Source: Melieria omissa (Eukaryota; Arthropoda; Insecta; Diptera; Ulidiidae). Taken from it: a stretch of 64,000 nucleotides of DNA. The notes below the pieces were generated by a model that saw nothing but the letters and a program-made list of their open reading frames with translations, was not told where the DNA came from and ran no database searches. The stretch covers positions 24,625,689 to 24,689,688 of the forward strand of contig OZ020270.1 in assembly GCA_963971225.1 (NCBI GenBank), in the 5' to 3' direction. Below, one piece after another: positions 11,236 through 23,165 of this stretch; the stretch's first letter is position 1, and each line of letters starts with the position of its first letter. Both the position numbers and the translations under genes were made by a program.

Positions 11236-11255
11236 AAGTTGCTTATAAGCAACTT
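11236..11255. promoter_or_regulatory. 20-bp palindrome, copy 3 (subterminal)
   Basis: Same palindrome, 14 bp inside the right terminus (CGAAAGGG TTAA). The subterminal place fits a transposase-binding repeat. Confidence 0.5.
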
Positions 11256-11448
11256 TGGGGTCGAAAGGGTTAAACAATAACATGAAAAAAAATATACAAA
11301 ATGTGAAAAAAAAACTTTCACCAATAAACAGAAAATCAAAAATTCATATTTTTAAAACAATAGCATGAAAACAAAAGATACAAAATGTGCACACAATGAC
11401 ATAATGAATATACTTACGCTTGCGAAAATCACTTCTTTAAGTTAATAT

Positions 11449-11588
<140 letters not shown>

Positions 11589-11590
11589 AT

Positions 11591-12245
11591 CCTTTATTAA
11601 TTTTCATTTCTCTTATAATTATAGAACAATTCATACAATTTCTTATAATATAGTTATGTATATGAACTAAAATTTATAAACAAAGGATATACAACATTGA
11701 CCCTCAGGTCGTCTGTCGGCAAACTTAGCATACATACATTATTTTTTATTTACTTATTCTTAGCTTAACTATATTCATTTACAATTAGTCTTCTATATTT
11801 CAGAGCACCCGTGACAAACCATACTAAACTATTCCATCCACCAGACCCGATACCATTCAATCTGTTATTTACTTCCTCTTGGTCTAAGTAGAATTGTCCA
11901 AAGTACCGAAATCGGATTTCTTTAGTTAATATATAAGTCAAATTGGTTTTTATTTTATTTTTTAATTCTCGGTGTCCTCTGCGAAGTCTGCTGCACAATA
12001 AACAAACGAAAATAATTCAAATTATGTTCACCATGAAGTATGGTAGGAAGTTTATTTGGCAGCACCAGTAAAGCAATGTCGTATGTAGAAACGACTTCTA
12101 TGATACGTACTACATTAAATTTTTCGGGTACTCATGGGTATTCATGTACACACCACGAAATGTATCTATTGGCTCGGGGATTTATATGACAGCGGGGATT
12201 TATTAGACAGCAAGAAATGAGTATGTATAAGTGAGAACAACTCGA
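11591..12245 (-). mobile_element. Possible LINE 3-prime fragment
   Basis: Lies between the broken BEL integrase and the (TATC)n run. The minus strand has a 77-codon open stretch (11765-11998) with no domain I recognise, and an AATAAAG before the microsatellite. A truncated non-LTR insertion with a tetranucleotide tail would explain the layout, but no RT motif is visible. Confidence 0.3.
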
Positions 12246-12257
12246 AGTGTAAAGTCT

Positions 12258-13380
12258 TTATTGTCTCTGGCACCGATAACGTCGCAAGCAAACAAACGTC
12301 GTCGCGTTGTCACTGTACATGCGCTCACATCTTCCACGTCTTCCGATAAATCTCTCATAGCACGCAATGAATGACTGAGTAGTTAGATCTAGCACCATAT
12401 CAATATGAACAGCTCGGGTCTTCAGGCACACAAATATCGCGATCCAGCATTTGCTTTTCACTACGTAATCATCTCGCACCCTCAAATGGACATTGAATGG
12501 CCCCGCATAGTTTAAACCAGAATGTAAAAAATTCTTGCCCACTTGCACTCGATCGGCTGGTAAATTCGCCATCAACTGTTGCTCCAGCTTGTAGTTGCAA
12601 CGCATGCACACCACACATTTGTGCAAGAATCTTCTGAGCTCATCCCTTATACGAGGAATCCAATACTTCTGCCGAATATACTGGGTCATAACTTGCACTG
12701 CTCCATGTTTGGTTTGTGCGCATAGTCAATTATCAAATATGCTAACCTTGAACCCTTCGCAACGATAACCTGATGCCTCATTTCATATTCTTTTTCTGCA
12801 TTTATTAACCTGCCCCCGACTCTTATCAATCCATTTTCCAAGATCGGACGTATTAGCTCTAGCTTATTTCGCTCTGGCAACCGATTTTCTTTCCGTATCA
12901 TAGCTCGCTCTTTATAAAAGTCTTGCTCCCGTGATTCTTTTATCAAATATTCCATCGCACACGATCTTTCCTCATTACTTGGAAGTGGTATTCTCGCATT
13001 CTTGCTCCTTGGCCTACGACTTACTCGCGATCTTCTAGCTCTCTCTCTTTTCAAATATCTCACCCTTAAGGCATCTATAAAACGCTTGCAATATACCAAA
13101 ATACTTAATATTTTCTCCAACTTGCCCTCATACTGTGTGAGTGGGACGACCTCACCGCCTCCCCACATTTTTGGTACAAAAATACTCAATGGCCCCTCGC
13201 ACATTTTTACTACATTTACTATGCTTTCTTACTCCGCCTCTATCGAATATTGCTCCTTCACTTGCTCAAACTTGTCAGCTGGCCACTGCTCCTTTGCTTG
13301 CTCAAACTTATCAGCTGGCCACTGCTCCTTTGGTTTAGATAACCAGGCCGGACCTTGCAGCCACAATTTGTTATCCACCA
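12258..13380 (-). pseudogene. BEL 1 integrase region
   Basis: Contains the linker (ASRWKHVSTADNPADLTSRG), then after a frameshift the zinc-binding region (HGAVQVMTQYIRQKYWIPRI ... FLHKCVVCMRC) and the core (LNYAGPFNVHLRVRDD, TRAVHIDMVLDLTTQSFIAC, YSDNATTFV). In BEL integrases the first Asp lies in DYAGP; here it is Asn (LNYAGP). The core breaks just after the second Asp, so the third acid and the C-terminal domain are missing locally. A ~42-bp tandem duplication (EQWPADKFEQ twice) lies at 13250-13335. The fragment at 4594-4929 could be its detached end. Confidence 0.85.
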
Positions 13381-13487
13381 GTTCACTTGCTTTCAAACCC
13401 CTACTCGTCAAATCTGCTGGATTATCTGCTGTGCTCACATGCTTCCATCTACTTGCCCCAACGCTCTGTTGTATCGCAGCAACACGA

Positions 13488-13800
13488 TTACCAACAAAGG
13501 TCTTCAAATCGCTTGGCTGCTTGCCTAGCCAATACAACACCCCAAAACGAATCTGTCCACAATGTACAGCTAACATCGCTCCATTCCATTGACTGTCTAG
13601 CACTCTTTACCAATCTAGCTAACAACTCGCACGCTGACAATTCTAGCCTCGGTATCGTCAATTTGTTAACTGGCGCCACTTTTGTCTTGGATACTAGCAA
13701 ATTACATGCTATTGCCCCATTTTCACGTTCTATCCTCACATAGATAACAGTACCATACGCCTTCTCAGAGGCGTCAGCCAACCCATGCACCTCTAACCTT
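13488..13800 (-). pseudogene. BEL 1 RNase H domain
   Basis: Encodes VHGLADASEKAYGTVIYVRI, then PRLELSACELLARLV and LWTDSFWGVVL. These give the first Asp (LADAS), the Glu (RLELSACELLA) and the second Asp (LWTDS) of the retroelement RNase H. The frame then shifts between WTDS and WLGKQPSDLKTF. The RNase H removes the RNA strand during reverse transcription. Confidence 0.8.
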
Positions 13801-13879
13801 GCATTATTTCTTGCACCAATTCATCTTGGGATCTAAAAGTTTCCTAGCTCCTTAATCTGGTCCCAATAATCTCTAAATT

Positions 13880-14105
13880 TATCTTCTAGTTCCTTTGGCA
13901 ATTTTCGACCCATGCCACTTTCAAGCGCCATAAGTCCTGTATAATTATCTTGCCCACGACTGTTACTGGGGAAATATATCCATTTGGGTCAAACAGCTGC
14001 AGCACCCGACTTGCAATCATACGCTTTGTAACTGGCTCCCTTATAACTGGTGTTTTCACAATGAATGTGTACTTGTCTTGCGCCACTAACCATATTAGCC
14101 CAAGC
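13880..14105 (-). pseudogene. BEL 1 reverse transcriptase, C-terminal part
   Basis: Encodes LGLIWLVAQDKYTFIVKTPV, KRMIASRVLQLFDPNGYISP and VVGKIIIQDLWRLKVAW, the BEL connection region after the RT palm (LQLFDPNGYISPV is family-typical). It continues the RT of 16118-16924 across the hAT insertion; the junction codes Leu-Gly-Leu inside the duplicated GCTTGGGC. Confidence 0.85.
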
Positions 14106-16117
14106 CAGTGGCGTCCCCAGGATTTCGGGAAGGGGGGGGATATGCAAAAAATGCAGTTTAACGCCATTTTTATACTTTCATCTTTGCGTATTATTTTTAA
14201 TACATGTTGAATAAAATTGTACATACATACATATATGTATACATATACTAACATAAACTTCTTAAAACACAAAATTCAAGTGACATGTATTTTTAAGTCA
14301 TAAAATACCAACCAAAAAATTCAAGTTTGTTTTAAGTTATGACATTTCGAAAACAACTGCTAATAGAATTACGAAAAACTCAAAAGACGTATTTTAAAAA
14401 GCACACCAGCTATGTAAAAGAAATCAAACATTTACAAAATGTATGACGTTCTGAAATTTAATTATGATAGAGGTGACCATGTTTCCATGTTTACCCGCAA
14501 TTCACCAAAACTATATAAGTGAATTTTTTTTTAATTTCAACAGCTGATGCAGGGTTGGCATGAAGCCTGCGTTTGATTACTATTTTGGTAAATAGTCGAC
14601 ACTTTTGGGAACATTGAAAATACAACTATTCTGCGAGAACAAATGCAATGCTGGTTTTTTTTATTCATTTATTCTTAACCCTTCTGCGGGTATCCGGTTC
14701 TGGCCAGACCATATTGAACTTTGGATCCACTTTAGTAATGTTGTAATTAAGCTATCGAGCTCAAATTTCATGATATCCTTAACTGATCCTTTCTAAGCAC
14801 AAAACCCAAAACCATGGCTTGGCCAGACCATGGTGCATTTTCATACAAATTTGCCAGTTATTTTCAGTTTTTTTTTTGTTATTTTCGACGTAATTATTGT
14901 CAGAATTGTTAAATATTTTTTTATATTATATATATATTTTCAACTAGGTTTTTCCATCTGACCCGATTTGAAGCACTTTTTTCGTGCCATCCCGTTAATA
15001 GTGACATAAATTAGCTGACGCAAAATGTACCTGGTCCAAGTGTTTTTCATTCGCCTTGGCTTTTATTTTCTTTGGGTTAATAAATTATAATTTTTGTTGG
15101 AAAATAATGTTGGAACATATTCAAAATTAATACTTATCCATTTTCCAATTCGATTGGGTGTTTTCTGTGACAGAGATGAAAGGAAGAGAATGCTATTTTG
15201 AGAATCAGGTGGACATTGTTTTTGAACTTCGACGCTGGAGTTAAATCAGAGAGGAAAATCTCTAAAAAAATTTCCTTACCAATAGCGGAAACTAATGCTT
15301 TAGAGCAACGAATTTAAGATATTAAATAATTTGCTGCGAGAGGCAATAATAACGGTGCTGCCAATTTCACGCTTTCATTTGGCCCTGAACAAAACGAAGC
15401 TTCTGATACTGATAGAAAAAATGGTCGTTTAGATAGTTCAATGTGAAGATAGCAACGACGAAGGCGACAAGGAAAACGATATCTGGCCAGTTCAGCAACA
15501 ACAACATGTAGAGCATGTTTTGCATATTTTTCTTTGGCAAAGCAGTTCAGAATTATTAACAGTGCAAGGAATCCAGAAATATATATATCAAAACCCGATT
15601 TGTATGTGTCGAATGTAAAATCTCAATGTGGTATAGTCATGATACTGCATTATATTGTTGAAATAATTGCATTGGTCAAGCAGCTGAAGTAGATCCATAA
15701 GTAACGTATTTTACATTTATACATTTTTTTTATTTTTTTGCTTTACTGCCGTATTTTTTTAATTTCAAAATTAACTCATTAAAGTTGAAACTCGCTATTT
15801 ACTTAATTATTCTAGTATATTTTCACCGTTTTACGTAAAAATAATGTAGACAAGCAAAAGAAATCATTGTATTCACACTTTCTGGTTTTTTTATATCCTT
15901 AACAACAATCCTCGACTATCATCTTGTTTACATTATGGTCTGGCCAGATCATGGGAGGTTCAGTTATTAGGTTTTAAGTGGGTGATTACAGAAGCGATAA
16001 AGCAAATAGTAAAAATGTTTCACAATTCCATATTGTTATAGCAAATTGCATAAGTGAATTCTCCGACCAAGGGGGGGGGATCCATCCCCCTAATCCCCCC
16101 CCCTGGGGACGCCACTG
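14106..16117. mobile_element. hAT-type element in BEL 1 RT
   Basis: TIRs CAGTGGCGTCCCCAGG at 14106 and its complement ending 16117, flanked by the 8-bp duplication GCCCAAGC (14098-14105 and 16118-16125). Length 2012 bp. No hAT transposase is readable, so it is non-autonomous. G-runs next to each terminus continue the TIR imperfectly. Confidence 0.93.
14674..15960 (+). mobile_element. Possible piggyBac relic inside the hAT element
   Basis: TTAACCCTTCTGCGGG at 14674 looks like a piggyBac left end, and TCTGGCCAGA-type palindromic motifs recur at about 14699, 14819, 15480 and 15940. Near 15588 the plus strand reads TRFVCVECKIS, resembling a piggyBac Cys-rich tail, but stops follow. No right TTAA end is evident. 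Low confidence. Confidence 0.3.
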
Positions 16118-16924
16118 GCCCAAGCACCTTAGCTTCTTCATCGAACTGCACCATCTCTTCCTTTTCATTTGAATGCATTTCCTTCATGAACGACCTACTG
16201 TTCGACTTCCATTTACGAAGCTCAAAATCAGCGCCATTTGTTTTGCCAACGTAATGGCATCTTGCTCGCTGCTAGCACCAGATGCGCAGTCATCCATGTA
16301 TCCATCATCTAGTTTCAGGATATTTCTCCTCTGCATCTCTTGCACACTGTATAACTGCTCGCACTGAATTATGTGCTGATGACGTCATGCCATAGGTGAC
16401 CACAGTTAGCCAGTATTCTCTCAATGGGGTTTGCCTATTCTCGCGCCAAAATATTCTTTGCAAATCCCATTGATGTCTAGCAATCCGCACCTGCCGGAAC
16501 ATCATTTTGATATCCGAAGAGAAAGCGACTTTATGCCTTATAAAACGCATAATTATTTCATGCAAATCCCTTTGCAACTTTCCGCCTAGCAACTGCACCA
16601 ACTTTCATCAAATACCACGCGAAACTTCTTGGTACCACAATGATGTGGTATATAGTAAACTAATGCACCTGGTCTAGCACGTTCACTAACTAGCTCCATG
16701 TGCCCAAGCCCCTCATGAGCTCCCAATGTCATTAACTGTTTTCAATGGTATGGTAACAACAAATCTTCCGTCGCTGGCTCTGCGATATGTATTAATAAAA
16801 TTGTTTTCAACTAGCTCCTCCTCTGGCGTTCTCATTACATGCTCTTAGATTTGATCAAGCTCCCAAAACTTCTTGAACAACTTGTCAAGCTCCTCATTAT
16901 TCTCGCACTCAATCATAGACACTA
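16118..16924 (-). pseudogene. BEL 1 reverse transcriptase, N-terminal and palm
   Basis: From the right: VSMIECENNEELDKLFKKFW, VMRTPEEELVENNF, TYRRASDGRFVVTIPLKT, ERARPGALVYYIPHHCGTKK, then after small frameshifts FIRHKVAFSSDIKMMFRQVR and REYWLTVVTYGMTSSAHNSV. The catalytic YMDDC lies near 16300, followed by SSEQDAITLAKQMALILSF. All are BEL/Pao RT motifs in order. Several stops and frameshifts show it is inactive. Confidence 0.88.
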
Positions 16925-18233
16925 AAGGGTGTGCACACCAAAATCGGGACACTTTAAAACCCCTGTATCTTTTAAAATAAAACTCTTTGAGAAGTAAAAT
17001 TTTAGACGTAAGTACTCCATGACTTGGTTTTCAATATTCAAGTAAAAAAAATTTGCAAAACCTGTTTTATTAGTAAGAAAATGGCAAACGAATACGAACG
17101 TAGAAAACTCATCTTGCACGAACACACTACGAATCTCAACCGCAGTATACGCCGAATTACAAAAAAGCGAAATTTTGCACCATCGACATGCAGTAAAGTG
17201 TTGAAAAATTGTAATGAAAGGCTGAAGGTTGATCGTAAGGCGGGTAGTGGTGGTGACCATGACCAGAAGAATGTTAGATGCACAAAGAAAGTGATTGCCG
17301 CATTTAAAAAAAATCCGCGAATGTCAAGTCGTTCGGTGGCTTAAATCGTGGAAAAATCGTCATCGTTCGTCCAGAAAGTCAAGAGGCGAGTAAGTTTGAA
17401 GAGTAACAAGGCTGAAGTAGTACCAGATCGGGACGTGAAGCGAAATCTCACCATGAAGCACCGTTGTCGCAACTTGTACGAAAAATTGCTAACGAAATTC
17501 AGTAGTGTGATCATGGATGATGAAACATACTGCTTCAACAACTTTACATTTTTAGCTGGGCTAGATTTCTACACAGGCGCGAATCGCCAAGATGTTGCTG
17601 ATGAATACAAGGTGAAATAAATGGCAAAATTCCCAAAGAAGACCATGGTTTGGCAAGCCATCTGTTCGTGCGGTATTAAAACAAATCCTTTTGTTTTGTC
17701 GGTACAATGAATGACAATATTTACCGGGAAGAATGCTTCGAAAAGAGACTGCTGCCTCTCATTCGTCGCCACACATCAAAACCGTTGTTTTGGCCTGACT
17801 TGGCTACTTGCCACTACTCCAGGGAAACTCTGTAGTGGTATGAAGGCAATATTCTCCATATGGGATGGAATATGTACAGCGCAAGTGTGATCCGCCTAAC
17901 AGCCCGGAACTCCGCCCTATCGAAAACTAGTGGTCGATAGTTATAAGCATTTTAAAGAAGAGTGATGCGAGGGTATCGACAGAAGAAGAGTTCCGGAGAA
18001 AGTGGTTGTGGGGGTCTAAAAAAGTGAACGAATTTTTCGTGCAAAAATTTATAGCAGGACTCCGATGAAAAGTGTGGTTGGTGGCTTACGGAGGAAAAAA
18101 ATAGAAATAAGTCTGAACTATATCGTACCTTTAAGATCGAAGAGTAGAAATAAATTGTAAAAAAAATTCTAGATTACTTCGTTTTATTTTTATATCAGAA
18201 AACAAGTGTCCCGATTTTGGTGTGCACACCCTT
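16925..18233 (+). mobile_element. Tc1-like element (DD37E type), copy 1
   Basis: TIRs starting AAGGGTGTGCACACC, ~28 bp, at both ends with TA duplications at 16923-16924 and 18234-18235. Length 1309 bp. Inserted between the protease and RT regions of BEL 1. Confidence 0.93.
17081..18115 (+). pseudogene. Tc1-like transposase relic
   Basis: Starts MANEYERRKLILHEHTTNLN. Later frames give VIMDDETYCFNN (first Asp), MVWQAICSCG, WPDLATCHYSRETL (second Asp) and NSPELRPIEN (Glu, expected 37 residues later). The element at 62420 has the same motifs, so both are probably of the DD37E Tc1 group described from insects. Several frameshifts and stops make it inactive. Confidence 0.8.
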
Positions 18234-18235
18234 TA

Positions 18236-18580
18236 GTTCACCTGTTTGCTCGTTGACTTTCTGCGCATACTCTCCAAAAACGATCATACCTAGCACCGTT
18301 TCCATTAACGTCATGTTGTTCAATATATTCGGCATAATACTGATGACAATCCTTGCCACGAAGCTCGCGCCTAGTAAGACATGCACACTTTTCGGTTGCC
18401 AGTAATCCGGATCTGCAAGCGAATCTGGCAAACCAGCTTGCGCCATCATCCGTATACTACCGGATGGTAATACTGGCTCCCACTGGCTCTCTTTTGGCAG
18501 AACCCACAGCTCTGCCTCTAGCTCACATGCCGTTGCAAACCACGTGTGGAGGTCAGATGTACTGTGAGGTGGTATATATG
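18236..18580 (-). pseudogene. BEL 1 protease domain, C-terminal half
   Basis: Encodes LHTWFATACELEAELWVLPK, GLPDSLADPDYWQPKSVHVL and GASFVARIVI, the second half of the BEL aspartic-protease region (DUF1758 family). It continues the protease at 19200-19767 across an LTR fragment. The Tc1-like element cuts it at its end. Confidence 0.8.
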
Positions 18581-19199
18581 TTCGTGCGTACAGTTTGAAA
18601 AGGTAAATCCAGTGTGTGTGTGATTTTGGCCTATATTTATTCGGCCGGCCGCGCCAATGTAGTATGGCTCCGAAAAGCCGATCTTATTGAACTCTTGCAA
18701 AATAAAACAATGCCACCAGGCACTTTGAATATCGAACAAGAAGTTAACTTTATTTGGAAAATTTGGGTCTTATATACTAAATTATAACTGTTATACTGTC
18801 ATGCATTTCCAGGGCTCCGCCTCCCTTCCCACGATATTTTTCGTTTGACCAATCATCAACCTGGGTCACTTCTTCTGCGTCAGCACATTTGCAATTGGGT
18901 CAGTGGCCGGCGCTAAACGGCCTCGGATATTTTCCGATCGTTTCCCACGCCGCCAAAGGGTCGGCATAATGCGCGTTGCAGTATTGTTGCAATGCACTGC
19001 GGTAGGTGGCATCGTATGTCACTCCGCTCACTCAAGTGGTTGCGCATAGCGCACCGTGGCGACTTCAAGTGCAGCCATTTGACACCAGCGAATTTGTGTG
19101 CGCAAGTGTACGGTGATTTGTTCTGGTCGGCATGAGTGATTGCGTAGTATCACTACATGCAATGTTATGGTCGGCATAGATGGTTAGGTAGTACCACTA
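18560..19199 (-). mobile_element. LTR fragment with primer-binding-like sequence
   Basis: The segment interrupting the BEL protease reads, on the minus strand, from TGTAGTGGTACTACC (19199) to GAGCCATACTACA (18657), then TTGGCGCGGCCGG, similar in place to a primer-binding site. So about 540 bp of LTR plus ~95 bp of leader of another LTR element remain. GC content is higher than its neighbours. No TSD was established. Confidence 0.45.
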
Positions 19200-19767
19200 C
19201 ACACGGCTTTATTTTTATGTTAGCCTTCTTGCCCACTTGCATTGGCTCACTATCAATGTCCACCATCTTCTGCGCTATAGGTTGCGTGGAAATACGATAT
19301 TTTCGCTGCAATGCGGACGTCATCAAACTGACCTGTGCTCCCGTATCCAGCAATGCACGCACCGGCCCATACCTGCATCCATCGTCTACAATTCCGATCA
19401 TAGCCGTCGGTAACAACGTCATAGTCGGATTTGCAATAATATTAGCACCAGCTGAATATTGTTCAAACCATTTAACATTTATTTCTTGCTCGAGTTTCGA
19501 TCGTTTTTCGTCTGGGTCGCTTAAATCTACTGGCACCCCTTGCCCTCGCTCCCCGTCGATCATTCTGGCCCCCTTCTGGCGCCGGTCTACTTTGCGTTTC
19601 TGCTTTGGCAGATTCTTGCCCTCAATCCTGGCTTGCAAGCTGTTTGCCTGCTTCGGTGGCTCCTGGCCCACAACAACAACAATTAACTCGCCCGCACCAA
19701 CGCAAACCAACGAAACGAAAGAACACAAACGAAACTTCCTTGCACCAAAATAATACCACATTTGCAC
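19200..19767 (-). pseudogene. BEL 1 Gag end and protease N-terminal half
   Basis: An open stretch with the protease motif VRALLDTGAQVSLMTSALQR (catalytic DTG), followed by QPIAQKMVDI and KKANIKIKP, is BEL protease. Upstream is a basic, Gln-rich Gag remnant (EPPKQANSLQARIEGKNLPK). Most of Gag, including any zinc knuckles, is missing. The domain is cut at 19199 by an LTR fragment. Confidence 0.8.
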
Positions 19768-20125
19768 TCCAAATCAGACTACCCGCACAAAGCTCCTAGT
19801 GGACTGTAGCTCACCGATTGCTGCTGCTTCTTTTCACCAAATTTACAAATTCTAAGACACAATTTCTCACTTGACGGTGCTTTCGCCTCTACATTCACTG
19901 CTCGAATAAATAGAAAAACGAATTGCACAGCAATCGGTAACTCGCTCCTTTTCCCCTTTTTTCGTTCCTTGCGCCTTGTTCTCGCGCCTCGCTCTTCACG
20001 CACCACGCTGCTCACTGAAAATGTCCCATTTCTTTCGCCTACTCATTAGATTTTTCGCGCACAAAGCAATCGAAAAATAGGGGCGCTTCATAGATCGCTA
20101 TTATCCGGCTCGACACGTACCAAAA

Positions 20126-22167
20126 TGTTCCCATCATTTTCGATTGGCGGTGAAAACTGCGAAATGCAAAATTGGTTTAAATAAAACACGCGCTCTTTGG
20201 GAAAAAGCCATCAGCTCAAAAAACCCAATTTATTTTCCGCACTTCAAGCACACGCAGATCTTGCACCTATAAAATACATTTGCACTAGAATGGACATCTT
20301 GCCCACTTCACGCTCACTGCACGACTGACTACTTCGGCCAGGGACGATCGTCCCTGTGCGAACAACTCAATCGCACAGGCAGTGCTGCCGAACGTACTAC
20401 TATAGTAGTATTTTACTACTATTTCATCATCTGAACTACCGTACTACCCACAGGCCGATTGTACTACTATTTTCTGAAATATAAGTTTTAGCTATTTAAT
20501 TTTCATGTTTTAGGTAAGCTATTAGAAAAGAATATAAAAAAATGTTGCCGAACTGAACATTGCCGAAGCACGAAGTTTAGACCAATCTTGCCGTTTTTTA
20601 TTTCTAACCAAATATCCTTGGTTTGTGAGCAACTGTATCACATGTGTTTTCGTATGTTTCACTTTTTACTGAATTTTTTCGATCAAGAAATTGAGCTCGT
20701 TGTAGAGTTACCGTTGTGCGACTAAAGTGACAATTGCCCCTTTTTTAACCGCGTTGCAAAATGCTGTTCGTACAATACTTAACATTGTTGTAATCACATA
20801 ATACACATAAGCTTTTGATAAAGTGATAAACTTTAAGCAGCGCAACGGATGCGATACCCAAAAATTAACGTCGTGACATAATAGAGTAAATTAACTGTTA
20901 CTGTATTTAAATACAAAATAACTTAATATTTTTGAATATTCTTGTAAGAATCTTTTAAAATTTGATTAAAACAATAAAGTGGTTGTTGGGACGTCGACAA
21001 GTCAGAAAAAATTAAACTGAGCTGAAACGTGTAATTCGCAATCATTGGAATATGCTGATAAAAGTGTATAAAATCGTTCGATTTCTCTTGGGATTGGCAT
21101 TTTTATTCAACCAGTGCAAATTGGGAAAAAATTCTGTTGGATTGTTAATAAAAAAAATAATAATTATTAAATAAAAAAATTCAATTCAAAGTATGCTTAA
21201 AATTATCCCATTCTTAATTATGCCATTTTAAAGAAAATATAAATGAAAAATATTGTTCGTCGTGCTTTGTTGTTTTGTTTTGGTGTTGATTGGTTTCTCT
21301 TGTTTGTTTTTTTTTTATTTTTTTATAGAAATATCTTCAAAATGGGGTTTATAGAGTATATCCGTAGACAAATAATTATAAATCGGACTGACTTAGGCGG
21401 GAAATTGTACATATTCTAGTAATGCAAATATCAAGCTACTACTACTAGTAATGCAAATATTACTACTAGCTAGTCGCTTAGGTCGACTTTAGTTAAGGGT
21501 GCTTGAAAAGGATAAATCCAAAAAATGTATCTCCTACCATAGTTCCCCTAATTGAAACATTTAATTGAAGAACAGAATGTTGAAGTTCTAGAAGCGGAAT
21601 AAAGGGCATTGCGAAATTGGAACTTGAGTCAAATTTCGAAAATCTTGGTTTATAACCATTTTGTGGATGTTTTAGAAAAAAACACGATATTAATGAATTT
21701 ATGTTTCCGCTTCTTTGACAGTTTATTGGTACTGTAATTGCGTTTCTGCATAGTAGTCCGAAGTAAATTTAATTAAAGACTAGAAAAGAAAATGTTAACT
21801 GAACGCTACTGTCCACTCGATTTATCTTCGAAAAGTTTATTAGGAGAAACTTTTACGGAAAAAAGGGATCCACCAAAAAACTTACTTTAAGTATATAATT
21901 AAAACATATAAAATTTGTTTATATGAATTTCTTTAACTGAATTACATTGTCTCTTTCACATTTGTATAAATAAAATTGTTAATGTGTTTTGAAACTTAGT
22001 ATTTGATTTAGTGGTTGATGAATCCTTGCGGTTTTTACACTGTTAAGAAAACATGCATATGTACTACTCAAAGTTCATAAATACTACCCAAAAATCGTAA
22101 TTTGTACTACTGAAAAAAATTTGAAAACGGCAGCACTGCGCACAGGAGATCCTCCCTGTACGAAACA
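20126..22167 (-). repeat. 5-prime LTR of BEL 1, interrupted by a hAT MITE
   Basis: Runs from TGTTCCC (20126) to GAAACA (22167) in plus-strand terms; without the hAT insertion it is about 275 bp. On the minus strand it is followed by TTTTGGTACGTGTCGAGCC, comparable in place to the leader of BEL 2 (TTGGTCCTTCGAGCC). It contains AATAAA-type signals. The outer boundary is approximate. Confidence 0.55.
20380..22138 (+). mobile_element. Non-autonomous hAT element, copy 2
   Basis: CAGTGCTGCCG at 20380 and CGGCAGCACTG ending at 22138, flanked by the 8-bp duplication CGCACAGG (20372-20379 and 22139-22146). 1759 bp, opposite in orientation to copy 1 at 7407-8613, with shared sequence at both ends and in the middle. 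It retains ~550 bp lacking in copy 1. No transposase ORF. Confidence 0.92.
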
Positions 22168-23164
22168 ATTAGATTACTTTTTAATAATTTTGCTAAGAAA
22201 CATTGCACTTGGTTAAGAAAGCAAATTGCAAGTAAAACGAAAAATAAGAATAAAAAAAAATACTAAAGAACACATAAAATTACTAAATAATATAAATTTT
22301 AAGGAAATGATAATAATAAGTAATATGTTGCTGTTAATATATGAATTTAAGAATGTATCGGTATGCATTTTATTAGGTCAGAAGGCAACGTAGCCTACAT
22401 GAATGCCAACATTGCATAGCAGAAATTAATGGTTTTGGTTTTTTTTTTTTATCAATAGGAACGCACACTCTACTGTACGCCTTTGCGAATTCACATGGTT
22501 CATTATTCATAGCAGAACCGAAAGCCATGGAAATTCAATTTGCTTTTCATCATGTGCAGTTGCTCGTATTGTTTTCATTCGCCTCAGCGCATACACAAGC
22601 AACACGCACATTTATTTTCACACGGACACACACCCTTGCATATTCGAATTTGCAAACGATACGCCGCGGCGCGCCGTCTCGTGCCAAGCAGCACAGCACA
22701 GCTCGCAATTGATGTTCCTTGTCGAACATCCCACAAAGAATGAAGATAAACTTCGAAAATTAAAATTTGCCGAGGCCAGCGACCAAACTTTGTATAGCCG
22801 AAGTACGTGTGGACCATGGCTCAATAATAAGGTTATAGCTACTTTATCGCTACTGTCAAAATCAGTTGATATTTTCCGACGAAAGAGGGAGAAACTGAAA
22901 ACAAACAAAAGTGATTGTTGCCAGACGGTGCTGTATTTGAGTGAAAAAACGGGAAAAGTGCTCAGGTTAGTTGTTTTCAGTCGGGTATTTTCATTTCAAC
23001 CGATGTGGCAACACAGCACACCGACGATATTGACAAAAGCGATAAACAATCAGCCGGTGGCTTGCTACAACCTTATAGTTGAGCTATGTGTGGGACCTAC
23101 TGTGCTAGATTTGCGTGACCGCAAAATTTTGTACTGCGTGGCACCTCTATGTGTTTATTTGCTT
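22168..23164. other. Unassigned; possible host or repeat leader
   Basis: No TE signature is recognised. A 177-codon open stretch (22709-23242, plus) has no domain I know and runs into mariner sequence. Near 22975 CTCAG|GTTAGT resembles a splice donor after a purine-rich stretch. This may be a leader exon or chance. Confidence 0.25.
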
Positions 23165-23165
23165 A

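Larger units (their letters stand above)
6147..11269 (-). mobile_element. piggyBac element 2
   Basis: The right end reads CGAAAGGG then TTAA at 11270-11273. A matching TTAA CCCTTTCG occurs at 6143-6154 and is the likely left end, giving 5.1 kb of which 1.2 kb is a later hAT MITE (7407-8613). The transposase gene is on the minus strand at 8977-10858. A perfect 20-bp palindrome occurs three times (8851, 10897, 11236). The gene and right end are clear; the left end rests on a 12-bp match and is less certain. Confidence 0.7.
12250..22167 (-). mobile_element. BEL/Pao retrotransposon 1, nested and truncated
   Basis: Minus-strand order from right to left: LTR (20126-22167, itself interrupted), Gag remnant and protease (19200-19767, 18236-18580), RT (16118-16924, 13880-14105), RNase H (13488-13800) and integrase (12258-13380). 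Four later insertions split it: a hAT element (14106-16117), a Tc1-like element (16925-18233), an LTR fragment (about 18560-19199) and hAT copy 2 (20380-22138). The integrase stops at its second Asp; no 3-prime LTR was found. Gag is much shorter than usual. Confidence 0.85.

Noticed and set aside
19157..19753. 198-codon plus-strand ORF
   Set aside because: Antisense shadow of the BEL Gag-protease frame.
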